Shown one piece after another: positions 11,881-22,544 of a stretch of 64,000 nt of DNA. The first letter of the stretch is position 1. Each line of letters begins with the position of its first letter. The position numbers and the translations under genes were made by a program. Under the pieces are notes generated by a model. The model ran no database searches. It was given only the letters and a program-made list of their open reading frames with translations, and had not been told where the DNA came from. Source of the DNA: Akebia trifoliata (Eukaryota > Streptophyta > Magnoliopsida > Ranunculales > Lardizabalaceae); contig CM030711.1 in NCBI GenBank assembly GCA_017979445.1, positions 7,347,221 to 7,411,220 on the forward strand, written 5' to 3'.

Positions 11881-13230
11881 GTTGCACTTAAGAACATCAG
11901 CTTCCCACATGATTGGCAGACATTGATCTGAACACATTCAAAGTTCACTTTTGGAAATCTTGAACTTTCATAAAAAGACATCAGCAAACACAACTCAAAC
12001 TCCATCTTAAAACAATGATTCAAAATATACCAAGTGTCAGACTGTTGGCTTTCCTTAAGATTGGAATCATTATATCCAACACTATCGATTGTTGTGGGCT
12101 TGGCACAAGCCCACTCTAAAGAGACACTGAAATCTATTGTAGCCCTAAACATCTATTGGGCTTGAATTGCTCAAGCCCTAGTCCCACCGACTTGGGTAGA
12201 GCTTGAGCTATGTACCAAGCTCAATGCACCTTCCTAGCCGTACGACTAGGGCTTAAATTGGTCGGACCCGAGCCAGATCTGAGTATTTCCATATTCAGAT
12301 CAATTTTTTTTTATCTATATCCAAATTCGCCTTGGATCCTACTAGATAGAATCATATCTGAATCATTTTGATTTCACTTAATCAGAATCCAACAATCCTA
12401 AATTATTTGATTCAGGTTGAGTCGAATAATTTCGAACAAGACAATTGAGTTATTTTTGTATGCTTTCAACTTTCCATTTATTTTTGTTATTTGTTTTAAT
12501 CGATAGAAAGAAGTTAAATTTTAAAATGATCGACTAAAATCACTATTAAGGAGAGAAAGGCACCCACATAATTATAAATGGATTTTTTAATTATAAATTA
12601 GTGTTTTGATGTTCTTGAATTTATTATTTTATTGTTGATTAAATTTTTCGATCAAAGTAATTTACTTATAAAATTCCTTGATCTGATGTGTATTCCAATT
12701 ACATTAGATGCTTGGAATTTCCTATAGTAAATTAACATGTAGAACTTGGTTAACAACAATAATTGATAAATTCATTAATAATTCACTTAGGTGATTAAGA
12801 AAACGAAGCCAAAATTAAATTACCCCTTTATGTTATTTTTCGTCCTTATCTTTTTCTACAAAGTGTTTAGTGCATTAGGTTCATTTAACTGGGTTTGTGG
12901 GATATAGTAAACCCATTGAACAAAATTGGGGCAAATAACAAACCCATTGCGGACCAAAGTGCAAGCCAGTTCACTTCAACCCGGTTCAAGATTTGGCAGA
13001 GTAAGAAAAAATTTATCATCAAAATAAAATCCATTAATATTTCAAAAAGTACATTACTCCACAACATTGTAAAAGACTTTACTAGCTAAGAACACCTCAT
13101 TATATTAATATTTTTAAATGTGACTACTTTTTAACTTTTTTCACTTAACAGCACTTAGAAGGTCACTTGCCACGTCAAACCTATTAAGGGTAATATTGTA
13201 AATTAGGGATGTACTCCCATGTCATACTGG
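11881..13230. other. Intergenic remainder of second duplicon
   Basis: No gene. The 12150-12300 part holds short inverted and direct repeats around CTTGAATTGCTCAAGCCC, and the rest is plain AT-rich sequence. The short minus frame at 11769-12152 has no family resemblance and its counterpart in copy 2 is not conserved as a frame. Confidence 0.5.
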
Positions 13231-13232
13231 AT

Positions 13233-14343
13233 TCAATCCAATACATCAAATTTCCAATTCCCGAAATACTCAAAAGCTTCATCTAGTTTTTGGATCCAAT
13301 CAGATTTGTTGTTTGCGTCTTCAGGCCACTTTGCTCGCCCATTATTTGTAATTCTACACAGCACCAGCTCTTCAAATATCCCCTAAAATACCAAACATAA
13401 AACAAAACAAAACAAAAAGTTAGAAAAAAGGATGTAATTCTTAGTCTTTCTAATAATTTGAATGGATACCCTTTTTGGGGTCAATTTATTATGAATAGGT
13501 CTACATAGTTTCAGAATCTCTTTTATCAAATAGGGAATGTTGTTTGAAATTACTATGAATAGGTCTACATACTACATAAAAATGACTCTAACTTGTATAG
13601 AAAAAATGTTAAATTTACTTTTAAACCTCTTTGATTTAACCGGAGTAAATTAATGACCCCTATTTTAATTTAAATTATAAAAAAAATTAAAACAACCTTA
13701 TTGTCGTGGTGTAAAGTGTACTCGTGCATGATCCATGGGGTTTCATTGTCTTTGTCGCTCATGAATACTAGTCCTTGCTTGTACCCAATGCACCTATCTT
13801 CTCCATTCAAAATTTTCTCATTTTCACCATTAGTACTCCAAAAACCTATTTTTCCTTTTATACTTCGTTTGGGATAAGGAGAATTTGGTGTACGCCTTTC
13901 TCTATGAGTAAAGTAATATTCTTCTCTTTTTTCGTCTCCCACATGTTCAAGTCCTGAAAAAATCATAAAAGTAAGTCATTATAGATTTCATTATTTAATT
14001 GAAAGGTGATAGGATCGGGGGTAAAGTAGACCCTCAGTCCACTAGAAACAAGAATAATTCTATTATCTTACAAAAGTGTGACTTCTTGGATCTTCTTCCA
14101 TTATACAAATCAGCCCATTCAATAGGGCATTGAAAATTTGTAAGACAGAAAAAGAAGAAAAATAGTAATAAAACAGAAATATATGTATTCATAAAATGCA
14201 TACGTACCTGGGAGCTTCCATGGTTCAGACTCGTAGACGTGGCAGGTCTTAATGGGGTATGGTTGAAGTATTCCCCCATTTACCGTAGTGTTGAGATGCT
14301 CCACTAACTCGATATCGCTTGGTGAGAATTTGAAGGGCACCAT
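13233..14343 (-). CDS. Short NAC-domain protein, divergent copy (3 exons)
   Basis: Minus-strand gene with exon 1 at 14208-14343, exon 2 at 13697-13953 and exon 3 at 13233-13382; all borders are GT-AG, in phases 1 and 0 as in the other copies. The product is 180 aa. Visible NAC landmarks are FSPSDIELVEHL near residue 6, VYESEPWKLPG near 37, an EEYYFTHRERRTPNSP stretch matching subdomain C, GFWSTNG, GYKQGLVFM, PWIMHEYTL, and EELVLCRI opening exon 3. It is the best match in the window to the canonical layout, since YYF and LPG are retained. The tail after VLCRI is only about 40 aa. The leader has a (GA)n run before the ATG and a TATTTAAG box upstream. It is likely nuclear by family; no target can be inferred. 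Confidence 0.85.
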
Positions 14344-14349
14344 TGTCTT

Positions 14350-14371
14350 TCTCTCTCTCTCTCTCTCTCTC
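14350..14371 (-). promoter_or_regulatory. (GA)n tract in the 5' leader
   Basis: About eleven GA repeats on the gene strand begin within 10 bases of the start codon of the 180-aa NAC gene, downstream of the probable TATA box (TATTTAAG at 14426-14433). In plants such tracts are bound by BBR/BPC GAGA factors; here a role is inference only. Confidence 0.4.
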
Positions 14372-14439
14372 AAATGGAGACTAAGGGAATAAAAATGAAT
14401 GAATCTTCAGAATCAAGGCTAGCTCCTTAAATAGACTTT

Positions 14440-15830
14440 TCTCATCATGTCACGTCAGCAACGGCAATTTCCAATCTAATACTAACTTGGAGTCATATTT
14501 AGTCCAAAACCATAAAAAGGGTATCTGGATTGTATGTCTATTCAACTTGATTGGGCCCAACGGCTGGACCACTTTTGGCACTCTGACTTTAACTTATTGC
14601 TAGATTTCTGCTTTGGGTTTAGGATTTTACATGAACCTAATCATAATTATATATTACTGAAATTACTTGATCTTGGAGTTGAAGTTACTTGATTTTGATT
14701 TTGATTTTGATTTTGAGAAGAAATTAAAAATAATTACTTAATATTTCTTTTTTTTTTTTTTTTGTCAGATTGATTTGGCCCAACGGCTGGACCACTTTGG
14801 ATAGACCGGATCAATCATATGTGTCAACGAACTGGTCCAAATTTTAAAACATTAGTTTGATGTGGGGCACTCAATTAGACTCACTAATCCTATAGGGATT
14901 TTGATAGATCTATATTATATATTTATAATATTATAAATAAAAACTAAGCATTTATCTAGAGAATGATGATTTAATCTCACACCATCGTAAGAAAATCAAG
15001 AGAAAAAAATAACGGGAATACATTGAATTTTTCACAAGGTTCGTTATTAAAATCATTGAATGTATCCCTAAGCTTTTAGAGCCAGATCATTAGATTATGA
15101 ACGTGACATCAACAAATAAAAATTCTCAATCTAACTCCCTCTTACATACAAATTGGGATGGTGTTAGCTAAAGTTGATGTGGCAATAAAATCTCTCTAAA
15201 TTTTTTTAGGCATTTTGATTGATCTATTTATATATTTATATTATTAGGTTTAAAATCAAAGCATTCATGCCTTGAGATTTAATCAAATATCCAATAGTCA
15301 TGATTTAATGTCACACCATCAAAAATAAAATAGAGACTATACATCAAATATTTGACATGGTTCATTGTTAAACAATAATATAATGTACCAATATAACTTA
15401 TAGTTATATACAACAATGGGTCAAACCCATAATTCTTACAATTTGAGATTTGCCTTTTTCTTTATTTCTTTTCTTTTCCATATTTTATTTAGTGCAAATT
15501 GTCCTCCATTCAACATTCCTTGTGAGAGGCCCACAATCAACTTCATTTATAACTCATAGTTATATGCAACATCATGTTCGTGGAGGGATTGTATCAAAAT
15601 TTTATATTAAAAGCACAGGACCCACACGTTAGAAATGTCTCACTCTCGCACATGTAGAAATGTCTCTTGGTGCTATTCATGTTAGGTTAATTTGTGGAAT
15701 ATACCGAACCTTGTAAAAACATATTTACAAATATTGAGCAAAAAGAGGCATCTGAGTTTCCTATTTTCTCCAAACCTAGTGAAAACTAAATAACAAAACA
15801 AATCATTTCATACCGATTCATGATTCAATA
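14440..15830. other. Intergenic, dispersed repeats
   Basis: No gene. A (TTTTGA)n microsatellite lies at about 14690-14716 and a poly-T at 14749-14763. The CACCCAACGGCTGGACCAC stretch near 14776 recurs at 42662 and 60324, and the 14870-15420 sequence recurs in pieces at 42720 and 61256-61400, showing a third duplicated segment type. Confidence 0.5.
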
Positions 15831-15837
15831 TATATAT

Positions 15838-16216
15838 GGATCGGGATCCGTATATACATAAAGTTACTCATAAAACTACAACGTGTTTTGTCTTATATTG
15901 GCAAAAGGTTTTGAATGGGCTGATTTTTTGTGAGGTTGATCTCTATGGTGAGGAGATCATCTTTGTCAAAAATCAGCCCATTCTGAAATTTCTAATCCTA
16001 TGTTTACAAGTTAAAGAATTTTGGATGGTCCATTTTTTATAAACTACTTTTGATGGGGTTATAAGTTTTGGAATGAGCTGATTTTTTGCAAGGATGATCC
16101 CCTCAACATAGGGATCATCCTCACAAAAAATCAGCCCATTTCGAACATTTTTTCCCATATAAGACAAAAACATTGTAGCTTTATGAGTCGCTTTATGTGT
16201 CTACGGATCCTTAACC
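15838..16216. mobile_element. Palindromic (TA)n element, two hairpins
   Basis: Terminal inverted repeats of about 65 bp (GGATCCGTATATACATAAAG at the left, complemented by CTACGGATCC at the right) enclose two successive hairpins built from GGGCTGATTTTTTGTGAGG arms. TA repeats abut both sides. The same subtype is at 42232-42613. Confidence 0.85.
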
Positions 16217-16232
16217 TATATATATATATATA

Positions 16233-16463
16233 GGGGACGGTTCAGCAGCCCTAAAGTTGGCCAAGTTTGGTGCCAAACATTTTTCAAAATATGGGTTAGA
16301 AGCTTTGGAATGAGCTGATTTTTTGTGAGGATGATCTCTATGATGAGGAGATCATCATCACAAAAAATCAGCCTATTTCAAAACTTCTAACCCCATCAAA
16401 AGTAATTTACAAAAAATGTTTGGCACCAAACTTAGCAAACTTTAGGGCTGCCGAACCGCTCCG
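16233..16463. mobile_element. Palindromic (TA)n element, one hairpin
   Basis: About 231 bp bounded by (TA)n. The ends GGGGACGGTTCAGCAGCCC and GGGCTGCCGAACCGCTCC are inverted repeats, and the centre is a single GAGCTGATTTTTTGTGAGG hairpin. It follows directly on the previous element and lies 47 bp from the broken exon 1 of a NAC relic. Confidence 0.85.
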
Positions 16464-16509
16464 ATATATATATATATATATATTTGCTTTGGCTGGCCGC
16501 ACAGGACAT

Positions 16510-16645
16510 CTAAGAGATTCCATGGTTCAAAGTTGTAGACATCACGATCATTAATGGGGTTTGATTCAAGTATTTCTTTGTTTATCTTTCCTTTGAGGTA
16601 GCTCAATAAGGTTGCATCCATAGGTGAGAATATGTAGTGTGACAT
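16510..16645 (-). pseudogene. NAC relic: exon 1 only
   Basis: Reads MSHYIFSPMDATLLSYL and then VYNFEPWNL, which is NAC subdomains A and B, with exactly the 136-bp exon length of the 13.2-14.3 kb gene. The conserved donor (CCCAG then GTATG) has become CTTAG then ATGTC, so no splice donor remains. Beyond it lie 47 bp, a (TA)n run and a palindromic element instead of intron 1. A TATATAAA box (16752-16759) persists upstream. No matching exon 2 follows. Confidence 0.75.
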
Positions 16646-16759
16646 TGGAAGATCACAAACAATAACCCAATACAAAGCTTACTACTAGTCACTCTCTCTC
16701 AATTAGAAACTTATGGGAAGAGAGATGATTTGAAGGAACCTTGGGTTCCTTTTTATATA

Positions 16760-17594
16760 ACTTTTCAATCTCCAAATCTAAGCTTCAATTTATTTACTGA
16801 AATTGCTAGGAATGCATCTAAACTCCACTTCCATGAAAATTTATTTCCCCAACTCCATCTTAATATGATGGTTCAAAGTCCCAACCACAATAAGAGTTAA
16901 CTATAGGCCCATGATGGACATAGACCCATTTCAAGGAGTTGGGTTCCAAGAAGTACCCAGTCTGATAGCTTACGGGACCAATTTCGAATCCTTCCAATCC
17001 GATAGTGATCTAAACCAATAATGTGTTGAAATATATAAATAATGTAAATTTACATTTTGCATTTCTTAAATCAAATCGAATTATAATGATGCTTTAGATT
17101 GGATCCAGAACAATACAGACCTTATCGGATTAATACCAATTTGGATCCAAATCTGATCCATCTTGATTATATGTCCAATAATAAATTTAAAAACTTGATC
17201 CACTATGGGTGCCCATTGAGGTGTTTTACTTAAGGGGGAAACCACCAACTCTTTATTTGCAAATTTCTTGTGGGCACTCTATTGGACACTATAATCTAAT
17301 TGATTGGGCTTCAAGTTTTGTTTAACCTAAACTCTAATTTAATTATGTTAGTTAGGCTCCCAGATAAACAAATTCATTTGGACACACCATGTGGAAGGAA
17401 ATTGACTATTGCCAGTTAACTAGTATGTGAGATAATCAACTATTGTCTGTTTTACCCTCCATAGCACCCTTAAAGTGTGAGTTAGATTGGGCGGCGATTA
17501 GTGATGAGTGTCTTGAAACACTGAATTATACACACATTTCCTGGATATTTATCTTAATTTTTGTCCCTATTTCTCTGTATTAAGGTAATAATAA
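16760..17594. other. Intergenic, upstream of the LTR
   Basis: No gene. The 16800-17200 part resembles NAC upstream sequence (ATATACCAACTAATG-like and CTTCCAATCCGATA boxes also seen near 4110, 7800 and 40220). Nothing recognisable at 17200-17594. Confidence 0.4.
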
Positions 17595-18747
17595 TGATAA
17601 GCCTCGAAACATCATGTTGCATATTATTAAATGATAATTAGGTTTGATTATACATAAATAATTTCATAAATCTGATTACATGGGTTTCTTGTGCAAAAAA
17701 TCAGCATTTTGAGGTCCAAATCTCAAGGCAAAAGCATTTAGGCCCACTTTGAAATGTCCTAATCCTTTGGAATGTTTTAATCTTTAACTCATGTTCTCTT
17801 CTTTTGTCCTTTTATGCAAAGAAAGTGGAGGCTACTTTTGGACTCTTCTACATATATTTTTTTTTCTATAAATAAAGCTTCAATTTTTAGAGAAAGGCCC
17901 CTCTTGTCCTTTTTCTTCCTGTTAATTCTCTATAATTTTCTAGTTTTTCTTTAAGAGAAAGAATTCTTGTAGAAGTGAGATCTCAAGAGTGTTTTTCTTT
18001 CATCTTTGTTCTTTAATTTCTCTTTGTAACTCCATTGAAAGATCATCAAGTTGGGAATCAAATTGAAACATAGACTTATCTTATCCTCTCCTCTACCATG
18101 TTCTCTTTCTTTTACTATTGTTGTAATTTGTTCCTCACAATGATCGACTAGACTCTTCATAGAGAGGTCAATGATGTCGGAGTGAGTCTATCTGGTTCTT
18201 GTTTAAACAATTCTTTCATAATTGTTTTAATTATGTTTGTGAGAAGTCTATCAAGATCGGATTATCCGATTTATATTAATTGTCCTCATTTTGATGATCC
18301 ATGCTTAGATAAAATCAACTTTGACCATGCTTAATGACAACTTGAGATATAGATCTGATAATATCATTTTGATTCACTAATCACCTATATTATTGGATTC
18401 ATCTACAAGAGTGTTAATCTAATTATCTTTCAATCCAGTAACAATGGTTTGTTATGTGGATTGAGATTAAATTAGGATTGTTAGACTACCAAGATGGCTT
18501 ACAAATGTTGAATTGATTTCTCTAGCTTTTACCTTATTTCAATATCTATTTTTTACTTCAATTTCATTTACTACTTACTTGTAATTTTCTAATTTGTTTT
18601 AAAATTTTATTTTCAATATTCTGTTTTGATTTCAATTCGAAGGAAAAGTTGAATCACTTTTGTCCATGTGGAACGAATCTTACTTATCAAAATTTATTTT
18701 AATATTTCATCAATCCTACATTTCTATAATCTATATAACATTGATCA
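17595..18747 (+). mobile_element. 5' LTR of an Athila/Calypso-like Ty3/gypsy element
   Basis: Starts TGATAAGCC and ends ATTGATCA (TG...CA), about 1153 bp. It carries the same internal landmarks as the two solo LTRs: a TATAAATA box at 17877-17884, and a stretch with ACAATGATCGACTAGACTC and GAGGTCAATGATG near 18137-18175. A primer binding site starts three bases after its end. No 3' LTR in the same orientation follows within the window region searched by eye. Confidence 0.8.
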
Positions 18748-18750
18748 AAT

Positions 18751-18768
18751 TGGCACCATTGCCGGAGA
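18751..18768 (+). other. Degenerate retroelement primer binding site
   Basis: TGGCACCATTGCCGGAG lies just after the LTR end. It matches the TGGCGCCGTTGCCGGGG site typical of Athila/Calypso-lineage plant Ty3/gypsy elements, reported to pair with tRNA-Asp. Three transition-type differences are consistent with methylation decay. Confidence 0.7.
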
Positions 18769-20151
18769 TAGTGGTTCGATTCATTTTCAATTCGAAAGAA
18801 CCCGAGAGGAATTCGAAATAGAATCGACTTCTTTGCCAGAAGACAACAGAACTTAAACTGACTGTAATTTTTTGCTCCGATCTCCGATTAACTATTATAG
18901 TATATTGATTTAGGGTAGAATGAAATTTTCTTTCAAATGTGATTTAGTCAGCAAGATTTTGATAAGTCAGAATTACTTTTTAAATCTGTTTATTATCATT
19001 TATGCTCCTTGTAAGGATATATATATTCTTTTCTTTTAATTTTCTTTAATCTTTAGCTAAGTTTATTTTTCTATTTTAGAAATTCTTGTATAGGATTCCT
19101 TGTAATTTTATTTAATTATCCAAGAAGGCTTTGATTGTAATAGTTATAGGGAAGGACGACAGTGGGTTGAAACTGTCTCGGTCCCTCGGCTTCGTACACC
19201 AAAATTGGTGTCAGTGGTCCGAGTCGACTCGGATTGATCATCCTTTATCTAAACCAAGAGGTAATTTTCACACCACTCACGCACCTCTTCTTAGTGAGTT
19301 TTTGTGTTGATTTTGAATGATTAATCTGTACACCTCGATTTACACATAGTAATAAGGACACTCTTACGAGGATGGCACCATAAGATAAGAATAGGATTTC
19401 ATCTTCGATATCATACCCTTTTAGAAAATTGAATTCACAGCCACATAATTATTTAAAGTAATAATGGCACCCTTACGAGGATGGCACCATAAGATAAGAA
19501 TCGGATTTCATCATCGATATCTTACCCTTTTAAAAAAATTGAATTCACAGTCACATAATTATTTAAAATTGGTTAGACTTGACTTTAGGTCTCATTGAGG
19601 TCATTAAGCAAAGTTAATCCAAGTTGCACCAACTGCATTTCTGGATAAAAAACAATACTTAAGCACAATCCTACCTCATAGTACCACGTGTATTCGGGAA
19701 TAGACAACGTCTATTCTAGACGAGAGGTGATTTAAGAGTGCTTTTGCTCAGTATCGTGCACCGCCTCTCAACTGGGGATTAAACTGATTGTTTCCGATTT
19801 CAGATATTTGGGTTAGAAGGCTTCGATTATTCCTTTGAACTAGTTAGGAACTGTCTAGTCGTAGGAGCCTAGTGATCACGTGTGAATTCCTCTATCTTTT
19901 ATGTGTAATTTTTTAATGTATGTTAGGTAAGAGATCCCAAAAAAATCCGATGAATCGTTTGATCCGAAAATCACAAAATCTCATCAATTACCTAGGATTA
20001 GAAGAGAAATCAATACTGTAACCACCCTACCAATTCAGAAATTGATCCACATCCAAGTCCACCTCATCACCTTCATGAGAATCAACAAACTCTCAATGAG
20101 TTGTTCGCTTATATTACAGCCAATCCTCCTTCTTGTATAGCTTTACCCGTC
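18769..20151 (+). mobile_element. Retroelement leader, including a 110-bp tandem duplication
   Basis: Untranslated region between primer binding site and gag, with no intact frame. Two adjacent copies of about 110 bp (19349-19458 and 19459-19566) share CCTTACGAGGATGGCACC and a poly-A-flanked GAATTCACAG box. A frame compatible with gag N-terminal sequence begins to be readable from about 20030. Confidence 0.6.
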
Positions 20152-20904
20152 ATGAATATGGCACAATTTGAAATAAGGGCAGCCACCATCAACATGATTT
20201 CCAAATTCTAAGGTTTCGAGAGTGAAAAACCTTACAATCATCTCAATAAATTGTTGACCTTGTGTCAGACATTCAAAAATGGACATCTCGACGAAGAGAA
20301 TGTCAAGCTTAGGTCGTTTCTTCTTTCTCTCGAAAATCATGTTGCGGCATGGTTAAATTCCTTGGCCTCTAACTCTATCATCACGTGGGATGAGCTATCA
20401 AGAAAATTAATGGTCAAATTCTTTTCAATGATAAAAATAGAACAATTCAAAAATGTCATTAGGAACTTCAAGGGAAGACCTGATGAAGTATTTTTCCAAA
20501 CTTGGGAAAGGTTTAATGACCTTCTTGTCAAATGTTCGCATCATGAGATCGATAAAGCTCAATTAGTCAACTTCTTTTATCGTAGTCTCCTGACAACCCA
20601 GCGTATCCTTCTAGAGTCTATGCATCAAGGGAAGTTCATGAATCAGACTCCCAATCGGGCATATGAGTTCTTAGTCGAACTGGCTGAGAATGCTCTAAAT
20701 TGGAGTACCAACTTAGGAGATTTTGATAGAGAAGAGTTAGAAACCAAGAAATCGGGCATGTATGAGATCAAATCCGATCCCAATCTCAAAAATGTCATGA
20801 CAAGCCTAGTCACTAGCATGCAAAGTTTGAATAAAAAGTTTGACGCTTTCAGTGTCAAAACCAATCTTCAAGAATCCACCCCAATTTTGCAAGTCGCTTC
20901 ATAA
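20152..20904 (+). pseudogene. Ty3/gypsy gag relic
   Basis: From ATG at 20152 the frame gives an IRAATINMISKF stretch, a TAA stop at 20209-20211, then GFESEKPYNHL and an open run to 20904. That run carries hallmarks of the retrotransposon gag domain: AAWLNSL, WDELSRKLMVKFF, WERFNDLLVKCSHH, and FYRSLL. A C-terminal zinc-knuckle remnant (STHSIEDCPTFP) follows in another frame near 20933, with its first cysteines lost. Gag would form the virus-like particle of the element. No protease, reverse transcriptase or integrase follows; homology stops about 21010. The stop, frame break and missing pol make it inactive. Confidence 0.8.
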
Positions 20905-21010
20905 ACATCTTCATCATATTTGTTCTATGAGAGCTCCACTCATTCCATTGAGGATTGTCCCACTTTTCCAGTAGTAAAAGTTAAGCAAGCCAATGCTATC
21001 AGAATATACA

Positions 21011-22544
21011 AAACTCCGAAACTCCAAAAACTATTGACTGAAGAATTAGGGTTAGGGTTGGATCAGTTTCATTTAATGGAGCTTCTCGATCTGGATCTAG
21101 ATCTGGCTCTTCTTTTTCATCTATTTCAGGTGATCTCTCATTTTTGTGTTGATCTAAGGGTTCTGGATTATCTGAGAACATCAATTTGAAGAAATCCATG
21201 AGAAACAAAATCAAAGAATTAGGGTTAGGGTTAGGGTTGGTCGATCTGTAATTTGCGTTTGGTTTGAAGCTTCAGTTTAAACATGATTTCAAGAACCAAT
21301 TTTTAGGTTCGACTCGGCTGTAGATTCAACCAGTCCATTACGATTGGGAAGAAAACAAATCTTGACTTTAGTCTTGTAGGAAGACTAGTATAAAATGACT
21401 AAAACACCCTTATATTCAATATCATGATGTTAACAAATTAATGATATTTATCTTTAAAATTACATGCAATCTCGCTGGTAATTTATTAGTGAGATCATCA
21501 ATTTAAATTAGAATAACTATGTGGGATCTCACTGGAAAATATGTTTTGGAAATTAAAATGAACATTGTATCGAAATCAAAATTTTTGCAAAAGTTGAGTT
21601 CTTTTTCAAAATTTTCTTTTTCTTTTTTTATTTGCACCAACCAAATTATTTCCTTCATTCAGTCCATGTTACCCAATCTCATATATAAATATAGGAACAA
21701 AATTTATATGAATCGTGTGGGAAGGTTTTATAATGTTTTTCAAATTAGATCAAACGAAAAAAAAAAATGAATGAAAGATTCAAGAACAAGTTATTCAAGT
21801 TGAGGGGACTATGTAGAATAAGATTTCAAGAAAAAGGTCAAAAGTAGATGGGATCGAATTGATGGCTAACCATGGTGCCTACAATAAAATTTCAAGATCT
21901 ATTTTGAGATGCGTGAATAAGATTGTAAATAAATTTTATTCATTGTATACGATGAAATGGATATACAAATCTTAGTACATTCGTCTATGGGGTGTTCTTC
22001 TTTTATTAACAATCAAATAATAAAAATTGAATAAAATCTACTTGCAAACTTATTTTATGTATCTCGTGGCGGATCAAGGAATTTGGTTGTCGACACAAGC
22101 ATTTATCTTAAAATTTTCAAAACTCCACCATCGTAAATCAAAACAACTATTGCAATAGCAAATCATAAAGCTAACAATGAAATCTACAATATTGGTTTTG
22201 ATGCGCATCTTAAGAAAAGATTGTTTTTGTTTCACTTAAAACTTATTATTTTTAATAATTTTATTTTTCAAAGTATTTTAAGGGTGGTAGAAGAGTTTTA
22301 GTAAAATTAGAAATTTTTACTACTTTTGAAAATTTTCAATTTCTTGAAAGTTTTACTACTTTAGTGAGAAATTCATGGTCAAAGTGTTAGAATCTACCTA
22401 AATAAATGTTTGTAAGAAATATTTATTCAGTATTACTCAGGATTTTCGGGATGATTAATTAGAATTTCAGAGTTATATATAAAATACATCTTTAAACTCT
22501 CATAAACATATTTATCGATCTACACGATCTACTTGAGAAGAATT
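21011..22544. other. Intergenic with two short telomere-like runs
   Basis: No gene. GAATTAGGGTTAGGGTT occurs at 21043-21059, and a three-unit version at 21219-21238. The 21330-21430 part (CGATTGGGAAGAAAACAAAT then AAAATGACTAAAACACCC) recurs on both sides of the solo LTR at 26065-27315, so it is the empty counterpart of that insertion site. A TTGGAATTTCAC-poor AT-rich stretch fills the rest. Confidence 0.5.

Larger units (their letters stand above)
9730..13090. repeat. Second duplicon, copy 1
   Basis: Colinear with 45900-50345. Shared order: an AT-rich leader, a GGTTTGGATCCTTATTGG stretch (about 10218 and 46337), a NAC exon 3 relic, the 120-bp tandem array, a stretch with AAGCCCTAGTCCCACC (12174 and 48731), and a tail ending near GATTTGGCAGAG. 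Copy 2 carries extra insertions, including a SINE-like element at about 49520-49674. Confidence 0.8.

Noticed and set aside
6489..16645. Orphan exon 1 (16510-16645) and orphan exons 2-3 (6489-6928) as one split gene
   Set aside because: They are 10 kb apart with a complete NAC gene and an exon 3 relic in between; separate relics are simpler.
19190..19240. TTGGTGTCAGTGGTCCGAG as a primer binding site
   Set aside because: It resembles a tRNA-complementary site only loosely, and a better site directly follows the LTR at 18751.
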